DNA of 64,000 nucleotides, taken from contig NC_073695.1 in NCBI RefSeq assembly GCF_029784165.1, forward strand, positions 165,714,522-165,778,521, written 5' to 3'. The translations under genes and the position numbers were made by a program. This DNA is from Wyeomyia smithii. Lineage: Eukaryota; Arthropoda; Insecta; Diptera; Culicidae. Numbering within the stretch: position 1 is the first letter of the stretch; each line of letters starts with the position of its first letter. Under the pieces are notes generated by a model. The model was not told the origin of the DNA. It worked only from the letters and a program-made list of their open reading frames with translations, and searched no databases. This document shows positions 57,190-64,000 of this stretch, piece by piece.

Positions 57190-57823
57190 ATACATACGCT
57201 GGATGATGGTGGCTTCTCAAACCATCTGGCGGTGCGAGTCTCTTTCAGTTTCGGGTTGTATTCACCCAACGATATCTGAATCGGATTACCGCTGGTGGGG
57301 TTCAACTCAGATCGAAAGGAAGCCGAACTGAAATAGGTAAGAACTGCAGCTAACCAGTACCACCGCCGCTGTTGCCCGATGCTGATCCACTTCGCCTACT
57401 GCCATCGGTGTTGATGTCCGCTGCTGCTGCCTGCTGCTAGTAAACTGATTTGCTTGAGGAGAAACTGTCTCTTATATAGCCCGAAGAGTGCATTCCCGGC
57501 TAACTAGGTACTCCATTCTGTCGTCCTTTTTAGGGAAAGACAGCAAGCGACCAATCAAAAGTCGACATTTGCGTTTCGACAATGTTCAACAATTTTCAAT
57601 ATTACAATAGTTTTAACAATCAGATTACAATTTTCTGCATTTGGTCGGCTGCTTAAATGATTTTCCAATCGATTGCTGCAAAAATAACAGAAATTGGTTG
57701 AAAACTGACTGGGTTTAAAGCGTTTGAAATTGGACAATTTTTGTGACGCTCTCAATGTTTTCGGTTTTGAAATTGGATCCTTGTATTGAAATTGGGTCCC
57801 TGCCGTAAGACGTATTCTACGTC
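57190..57823 (-). promoter_or_regulatory. Duplicated promoter-like block, copy 2
   Basis: The same order as copy 1 on the minus strand: CCAAT-type box (about 57549-57557), GGCTATATAAGAGAC (about 57468-57482), then ATCAGTTTACT (about 57438-57448). Identity with 45886-46512 is high across about 620 bp. It ends at the same GACGTATTCTACGTCA. Confidence 0.5.
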
Positions 57824-59790
57824 AAAAATAAATTTTAATATTTACCTTCCTAAATGCATCCATTTTCAAGTTATTTTGAACTGCTAACGTGCTACCTAAT
57901 CGAACAAAGTGTTATTTTTTTTATACTGAGTTATTTATCCCAGTGGATGTGAAAAATAATAAGCTTTTTTCCGTGAAAAAAAACAAAATCATTTGAATAT
58001 TTCATAATGAGATTATAGCAATTATTTTCTGTAGCAGAAAACAAACACTCAATTTCATATTAATACAAAAAAGAGTTAAAATTTTCGTAATAACTTTAAC
58101 ATGAAGAAGTAGAAGGCAAATTTTTACTAGAAAGCTAAGTGAATTTCTTCAATATCAACTTTTTCCAAATTCCATTTGATTCTAATGGTATTTATAATCA
58201 TAAAGACCTAACTTTCTACTTAAAAAAATATTATGCATCATCTGTCATCTATACCATTTCAAATTCATCATTAAATTCGTGCTCTGTAAACAATCATGAC
58301 TCGTTCATGGTACTCATAATCGACCTAGTAAAACAAAAATTAAAGGTGTTATTGCCAAATTTCGCGTCAGATTTATTTTATTGGACTGAAAAAAACAACA
58401 GTTTAGTGTGGTTTGTGGGATAGTAGTTTTACCGAGTCAATCTTGGAACAGGATGACAGTACCCTTTCTCAAATTACCTTTTTGAATTGACTATGTTCAT
58501 AAATTGACACTATGAAATAAAAATATATTTTAAAGTATATTTTTTAATCATTGGTAGAAGATTGTCAACGATAGGTCCAATGTTAAACTATATTTTTTTG
58601 TGTTTGTTCATAATTTCACGCTGTTGCGCACGATTAATTCGACATAATTAACGACGGCGTCTCTCAAATTTTCACATACGAGATTCTTAGCTGGATCGTG
58701 CTGACCGGTATACATTTTCATGCATACTGAGAAGGTTGCTTCCGAAAATTCGTGGGTTTCCCCCCATCCAAAAACCGACGCGCTCAGAGGAAGTGCACAA
58801 AAAAAAACGGAGTGTTCCATGCGAGACTGTCGCCATCCAAAGTAGAGTAATTTAACGCATATGTGAATATTGAAATAGTATTTCATGGCTGATTCAGCTT
58901 ATTTCACTGCATTGACATTTGTTGGATGTTCTGGTGCTAGGTATATGTATATGAGAATGCAGTTTCTGCTACTGGTGCCGCATAAGTTGCTGCATTTCAC
59001 TTTCCAAGCACAATTTGTACCTCCGACAGACAGTTCATTCTCTCTGTTATGTGGAGTGACAGCCTGTTCGTTTGAGGCGATGGAAACATATTTAATTAAC
59101 TTGTAGAAAAATCTTTCACTTCAAAATGCAAGAAGCTAAAGTAGATTGGGTTACTTGTAGAGAAAAGAGTATGGGGGATGATTTTTCTTTGGAAACCTCT
59201 GTTATGTTCCACTTACCTATTTGATAATTTCTGATGATTTGTTCGAAGCACCTTTTTATATAACTTTGCAAGGCTTCAAACCTACTAGACATCGTCCAAA
59301 TGAATATTAGAAATGAATCAAACACTATGGTGGCATTTGCTGATTCATTAGTACAGGCATATCCTTTCGTGTTCAGTACAAGAAGTTGCTCAGCTATATA
59401 AGTCTTTCGTCATGAATTGTAAATTTTCAGGTTCTAGTATCTCGCGAAAACAAAATTCAGTCCTATATTTTGCATAAAAATCTCAATTAAAACAAGTATT
59501 TTATTATATGTAAACATGTAAAAAAGAATAAGAAACTTCCTTCTTGTGCCGATAAACAATGCGGAATACAATTTCAAATGACATTTCCTTGTTTTTGGAT
59601 ATCTACGTCCAATAGCACGTGGTTTTTGCCTATTATTCGCTACTAACACAGAAAAATGTCTTCTTTTTCCTGCCTTATATACACCTCATTGAATAAATAC
59701 AGTCCATATAAAATTTTCAGAGTTTATGTAGACGATTGACTGCGGCCCAAGAGAATTAAAAACTGTGCTAATGTGGGCCATAGATGGCCT
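57824..59790. other. Intergenic, no gene recognised
   Basis: Frames at 58139-58423 (plus) and 58608-58886 (minus) are open, but I recognise no family. 57940-58040 resembles the repeat near 14165-14290. Confidence 0.35.
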
Positions 59791-60422
59791 ATTATTTCGG
59801 AACTCTGAAGAAGTGTATACAATGTACGTATTGTTTGAAAGAAAGAGAGACTTTTCTTTTTTTGCATTCTCTTCTTTCATTTTTTGGTGCAATTCCATAC
59901 GTTTTCGCGACGTTAGAACTGGAGGGCTGTTTGGTTTCAGGCAATTTCGATTTTTCTCTTGGGAGCCAAGATGTTTGTTCTACAGGAGTGTCATTTGTAT
60001 TTGCCTAGGAGCTCGTTTAAGATTCATTCCATGTATTAGAATCTATCCGACTTTCAAAACTGTCATAAAAATATCCACCGGATGTATCCATAAATGATTC
60101 TGAGATTTCTTGATTACTTGCATCTACAGTGATTTGTAGTTCTCCAAAGTCATAATTATTGACTTCAAATTGTGTTTCCAGCGTTCCCATCATATGGTTT
60201 GTAGGTGTTGCTCTAGATGAAAATGTCAGATAAGTGATAAAACAAACGTCGTAAATCAATACATACTTATCAATATCATCTACCGAAGCCCTACTCAAAT
60301 AGTCCTCGGCGATTTCGTCAACATTTGTATCTGTCAATACGTCTATGCTTCCAATTAAAACCAGAACCATTTATCAATTCTTTCTCATTTTGAACCATAG
60401 AAGATACATCTCTAAGTTCATT
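59791..60422. repeat. Segmental duplicate D, copy 2
   Basis: Copy of 55952-56572. Beyond 60422 the sequence differs from copy 1, which continues into the CACACGC array. Confidence 0.85.
60017..60370 (-). CDS. Unidentified 117-aa ORF, copy 2
   Basis: It starts MVLVLIGSIDVLTDTNVDEI and ends DSNTWNES. Same protein as at 56176-56520 with three extra residues (DTN region). Both copies stay open and their length differs by a multiple of three. No signal peptide, membrane segment or known domain was seen. Confidence 0.3.
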   Translation of the reverse strand: MVLVLIGSIDVLTDTNVDEIAEDYLSRASVDDIDKYVLIYDVCFITYLTFSSRATPTNHMMGTLETQFEVNNYDFGELQITVDASNQEISESFMDTSGGYFYDSFESRIDSNTWNES

Positions 60423-60848
60423 TTATGATCATCGACCGAACTAATCTGTGAAATATTTAGCTTTTTAAACATTTTTCGTGCAATAATGATCTCGACTAGA
60501 CCCAGGATTTGCACGATCCGCATCGCAGATCAGGAACGGCTTCTGGAATTAACTTGTGAAGGGATCCAAGATTGAGTTCGGAAGCACATTCAGGAGTTTG
60601 GAACGGGATACCAAGTCTTTCGAACCAGCAATGCACTTAGAGTAATCTACTGCATTTTCATCGAAAGAGAACAGTCGGCAAGCTCGATATCCATTGGTAA
60701 CGTTATCATCTTTGAAGGGGTTTTCAATCGCAGGCTGAAGTATACCAGGTAATAGGTTCATTCGTACTACTCGACCTATAAATATAATATCATTCATCTT
60801 TAAGTTTTTTTTAAACATGTATTGTTACATGTATTTACATAATCATAC
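60423..60848. other. Unrecognised stretch with a minus-strand frame
   Basis: A minus frame (60549-60818, 89 codons) reads MNDIIFIGRVVRMNLLPGIL and further plausible residues. No family was recognised; it could be an exon of the same unidentified gene as the ORF at 60017-60370. Confidence 0.25.
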
Positions 60849-61174
60849 CACAGACAAACAGACGTGCCTCTTCGAAGAAAAATGCTGAAAAATCTTCGTC
60901 CTTATTCGAAATGCTACACTCGTGCGCCACCATGTGAGCTTATTGCCTACTAACTTGTTTTAGTAAAACGGTTTTTGTCTTTGCTAATGGGTGTGCACGC
61001 TTGCTTAAATTAACACCAGCGGCATTACTGACGGTTTTTGTCTTTGATAATGCATGTGCACGCTTGCTTATAGCGACACTAGCGGCATTATTGCCCACTA
61101 CGCAAAGTTTCAAAACAATCGTTATTTTTCTGGTCGCTGGAATCGTCATCGAGTGGCACGTCTGTTTGTCTGTG
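60849..61174. mobile_element. 326-bp element with perfect 20-bp inverted ends
   Basis: CACAGACAAACAGACGTGCC and its exact inverse lie at the two ends. ATCAT occurs close to both ends (AATCATAC and ATCATGCC). Inside, a unit of about 70 bp (ACGGTTTTTGTCTTTG, TGTGCACGCTTGCTTA, AGCGGCATTA) is present twice in tandem (60969-61028 and 61030-61101). Confidence 0.8.
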
Positions 61175-61739
61175 ATCATGCCATGATTGTTCTCTTGCCA
61201 TGAGCGCAGTTCTGATCTTCACTCAGTTTTCAGAGGGTAAAACATTGCCACATCCGCCGGTTGAACTGTTAGCATATACCCATACCCATACTAGAATGAT
61301 CCCGAGTTTTGCATACTCTGCGGACGTTTTAGAACGCTACTGGTAGATGAACTGCTTCCTCAGAATCCACGGATGGAAAGCATTTTCGATGTAGGCCGAA
61401 AATGTCTCCTTTGTTTGCCAGGCGCTGCCTGATTTCCCTATCCTTCAATCAGCTGGTAAACAGTGAGTGACGTTGAATGGAATCCTGTGGTAAGGTAAAA
61501 CGAAACATGGAGGTATCTTCATACCCGCTGAGTTGTACAACTTTGACAGTAACTTTTTTTCGAACCGGCATCAATGAAATAAGCGTTCTTCTCTTTGTTT
61601 GGAATAATCACGACCTTGGTCCATACAGAAACCAAATTCATCCCCATTGATCGTACGGCGAGGGTCTCTCACTACACCCTCATTCCTGTCTTCTCGGAGC
61701 AGTTCTTGTAGAATTCGGCAGAACAAATTTAGTATGTCA
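61175..61739. other. Intergenic, nothing recognised
   Basis: No coding frame of known family on either strand; the upstream limit of the following LINE is unclear. Confidence 0.3.
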
Positions 61740-62228
61740 TTGCTTAGTCGGCTGCCGTACAGGGAAGTTAACTTTCGTGTGTGCTCTACAGCTAACGCTC
61801 ATACATATACCGTTTTGTTTTAGTGCTCGCCTGCGCAGTAGTGGTAGTGGCGTCGTGGTTGTTTTTGGCGCGAATGCTGAAAGGTGTCGCGCTGGTTCGA
61901 CTTCAAACTGCCCGTCCCGCAGCAGTGAAGGTCGACTCAACTGGGGTGGAACCCCAACAAAGGAAAGTAAGGGGCGCTGCCGCTCAGCGTTCATTCAGTG
62001 CAGCGGCAACGCGACCGGTGCAAGCGAATTACATCTACATACAAGATAAGTGCTTTCATTCTCTCTCTTATTCCTTTCATTCACACATTCTGCAGTATTT
62101 TATATTTACATATATATAAATTCCGATCCCTCATTGTATTTCTTTCTTTATATAAAGTGATTACCTTTACATTCATATTAAAACTGTGCATTTGATAACA
62201 TTTGAGAACAGACAGTTCCCGACCGTAA

Positions 62229-63656
62229 ATGGCGGTAGGTGGACTGTCTATCACCCCGGACCTTTCATCTTCCTCTGAAGTGGATGAGTCCGGGATGGAC
62301 TTTTCGGAAATACCCGAAAATAACAATGGTGAGTTCTTTGGCGTTGTGAAAAAGCGCAAAAGACCTCGCAAAACAGCTTTGGTTACTACACCCACTGATG
62401 CGCCAACGCGGGTTAAAAAGTACCAGGAGGGTCAACCCGGGCTCCGCTGGGTAGTATTTTTCCGGCCAAAAAACAAACACCTCAAGGTTGTGCAGATCTG
62501 TAAAGCTCTGCGCACAAAATACAGCAGCTTGATTGAGGTTTATAAAGTCAAAGCTGATAAATTAAAAGCGACTTTTTCTGATCTCGGACATGCAAATGCG
62601 GTCGTCGAAGATCAAAACTTTACAATTGAATACCGGGTATATATTCCGGCACGCGCAATCGAGATCGAGGGCGTAATAACAGAACCCGATCTCACAGAGG
62701 AAGAAGTTATGAGAGGATTTGGGTATTTTAAAAATCCAAATCTTCCGGAAATCAAAATTCTAGAGTGCAGGAGAATGTACTCTAAGAACAACATGGGCAA
62801 CTACTCCCCGAATGACTCTTTTAGAGTAACTTTCGAAGGGAAAGTGCTCCCCGATTACTTCGAGCTGTACAAGCTTCGATTACCGGTACGACTTTTCATC
62901 CCAAAAGTCATGTCGTGTACAAATTGTCTGCAGCTAGGGCACACAAAAACCTACTGCAGCAACAAAACTAAATGCTGCAAGTGTGGGGAAACTAAAGAAA
63001 GTAACCACGCTTGTAGCGAACAGGAGGCAAAATGCTCTCTATGTGGTGGCGACCCACACAAAATTGAAACTTGTGCAAAATACAAACAACGCTCTGACGC
63101 ACTAAAAAAATCGACCAAACTACGCACTAAGCAGTCCTTCGCACAGATGCTGAAGACTGCGTTACAGCAGGAGGAAAATCGTTACTCCAGTTTGGAGAAC
63201 GTTGATTCCAATGATGATGAAGAGGACTATCAACCTCTGCCGTCAACCGGAGCTGTGCGAAAACGGCCAAGTGCAACTTCTCCTAAACTCCCTAGAAAGG
63301 AGCAGAAGAAGACGCATAATGATACCCCACGTGGTCCCGCCCTTGAGCAAAATGCTAAAGCGCCACCACCAGGTTTTAAGGTTGATTGCGAAAAAGAATT
63401 TCCCAAACTCCCAGGGAAACGAGCTGCTCCCACAGCTAAGTTGTCATCGGAACCAGAAATACCGTCTTCTGATGGACGTATTTCATTCAAAATGATTGTT
63501 GAATGGATATTCACCACTTTTGGTCTATCCGATGCTCTTAAAAGTATGATTTCGGCTTGGCTTCCAACAATTTGCATGTTGGGTAAGCAACTAAGCACCA
63601 AATGGCCCCTCCTCGCGTTCGTATCCTTCGATGTCTTAACCAGACAACAGAAGTGA
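62229..63656 (+). CDS. LINE ORF1, Gag-like zinc-knuckle protein, 475 aa
   Basis: It starts MAVGGLSITPDLSSSSEVDE. A low-complexity acidic N-terminus is followed by a basic stretch (VKKRKRPRKTA), then a structured region (about residues 75-225, including LRWVVFFRPKNKHLKVVQIC and GYFKNPNLPEIKILECRRMY). Three cysteine knuckles lie around residues 230-290: CTNCLQLGHTKTYC (perfect CX2CX4HX4C), CCKCGETKESNHAC, and CSLCGGDPHKIETC (perfect). A proline-rich linker (APPPGFKVDCEKEFPKLPGK) and a hydrophobic tail follow. Such proteins bind element RNA. The frame is intact and the ATG context (AAATGG) is good. It ends TGA at 63654-63656. Confidence 0.88.
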   Translation: MAVGGLSITPDLSSSSEVDESGMDFSEIPENNNGEFFGVVKKRKRPRKTALVTTPTDAPTRVKKYQEGQPGLRWVVFFRPKNKHLKVVQICKALRTKYSSLIEVYKVKADKLKATFSDLGHANAVVEDQNFTIEYRVYIPARAIEIEGVITEPDLTEEEVMRGFGYFKNPNLPEIKILECRRMYSKNNMGNYSPNDSFRVTFEGKVLPDYFELYKLRLPVRLFIPKVMSCTNCLQLGHTKTYCSNKTKCCKCGETKESNHACSEQEAKCSLCGGDPHKIETCAKYKQRSDALKKSTKLRTKQSFAQMLKTALQQEENRYSSLENVDSNDDEEDYQPLPSTGAVRKRPSATSPKLPRKEQKKTHNDTPRGPALEQNAKAPPPGFKVDCEKEFPKLPGKRAAPTAKLSSEPEIPSSDGRISFKMIVEWIFTTFGLSDALKSMISAWLPTICMLGKQLSTKWPLLAFVSFDVLTRQQK

Positions 63657-64000
63657 CGAATCGACAACAAGGATCATTCAATGGAACTGTCGAAGCTTGG
63701 TTCCCAAACTAGATAAATTTAAACTCCTGCTTCACGATAGCAAATGCGATATTTTCGCGCTATCGGAAACTTGGTTATCAACTGATACAACACTAACAGT
63801 TCAAAACTTCAATATCGTCCGTTTAGACCGCGGAAACTCTTATGGCGGAGTGCTCCTTGGTATCAAGAAATGCTACCTATTCTTCCGAATTCCTCTTCCA
63901 GCAATTTATGGTATAGAAATTGTTGCTTGCCATATAACAATTGCTGGTGAGAGCCTCACTGTCGCATCAATCTACATTCCACCCAGAGCTAATATTAATC
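63640..64000 (+). CDS. LINE ORF2, endonuclease domain start (partial)
   Basis: The frame opens after a TAA at 63637-63639, overlaps the end of ORF1, and runs off the window. The first catalytic Asn lies in RIIQWNCRSL and the catalytic Glu in FALSETWLST, followed by VASIYIPPRANIN. No ATG occurs in this part of the frame, so translation may depend on reinitiation or readthrough, or a start codon has been lost. It is the missing N-terminal part of the ORF2 truncated at 33685. Confidence 0.85.

Larger units (their letters stand above)
61740..64000 (+). mobile_element. RNase H-bearing-type LINE, 5' part, continues beyond the window
   Basis: A probable 5' UTR (about 61740-62228) precedes an intact ORF1 and the start of ORF2. 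The last 75 bases match 33683-33758 of the truncated copy exactly by eye. No frame defect is visible. The 5' boundary is a guess. Confidence 0.75.

Noticed and set aside
62081..63670. Minus-strand ORFs over the LINE ORF1
   Set aside because: Shadows of the 475-codon plus-strand ORF1 with zinc knuckles.

Overview
The window is eukaryotic and reads as AT-rich insect DNA, most likely from a culicine (Aedes-like) mosquito. That assignment is inferred from three things: a DD37E (ITmD37E-type) mariner remnant, RTE/JAM-like and RNase H-bearing non-LTR retrotransposons, and a single host gene family (CRAL-TRIO lipid-transfer proteins) whose coding exons sit in a dense bed of nested transposons. No tRNA, rRNA or CRISPR array was recognised.

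Host genes. Exon 1 of a CRAL-TRIO gene lies at 3650-3773. After an 18.6-kb transposon-filled intron, exons 2-5 follow at 22333-23301, giving a complete 299-aa protein. A second set of exons 2-5 lies at 50725-51668. It has the same intron phases, and three of its four exons have exactly the same length, but I could find no first exon of its own. Phase and length allow exon 1 at 3650-3773 to join either set, so the locus may use alternative 3' cassettes. An unidentified small ORF at 60017-60370 (minus) has a near-identical copy at 56176-56520.

Mobile DNA, left to right. 0.26-2.4 kb is a fold-back element containing a palindromic MITE and a solo-LTR-like stretch. 5346-8328 is a hAT-type element with an exact 8-bp target duplication, carrying a broken DD37E mariner. 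10.2-10.8 kb is a Gag-like ORF1 remnant. 12557-13376 is a second hAT element. 14.3-19.0 kb is a modular repeat split by a Tc1 element (15276-16954) whose transposase is full length except for one stop codon. 24.6-25.0 kb is an RT fragment. 25.1-38.8 kb is a nest: two copies of one repeat, each broken by a different transposon and each showing the empty site of the other's insertion, with a 5'-truncated LINE at 33685-37171 in the innermost layer. 39.2-42.06 kb holds two satellite-like arrays in one Helitron-like unit. 42.7-44.7 kb is a TIR element holding an internally deleted RTE copy with a 14-bp target duplication. 45.4-47.3 kb and 56.6-57.8 kb carry an array plus a promoter-like block present twice. 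From about 61.7 kb a LINE of the same family as the 33.7-kb copy runs off the window, with an intact 475-codon ORF1.

The clearest pattern is at least six non-autonomous hAT-type elements with exact 8-bp target duplications, and a seventh with an imperfect one. Most carry their own short motif iterated near the ends. None encodes a recognisable hAT transposase.
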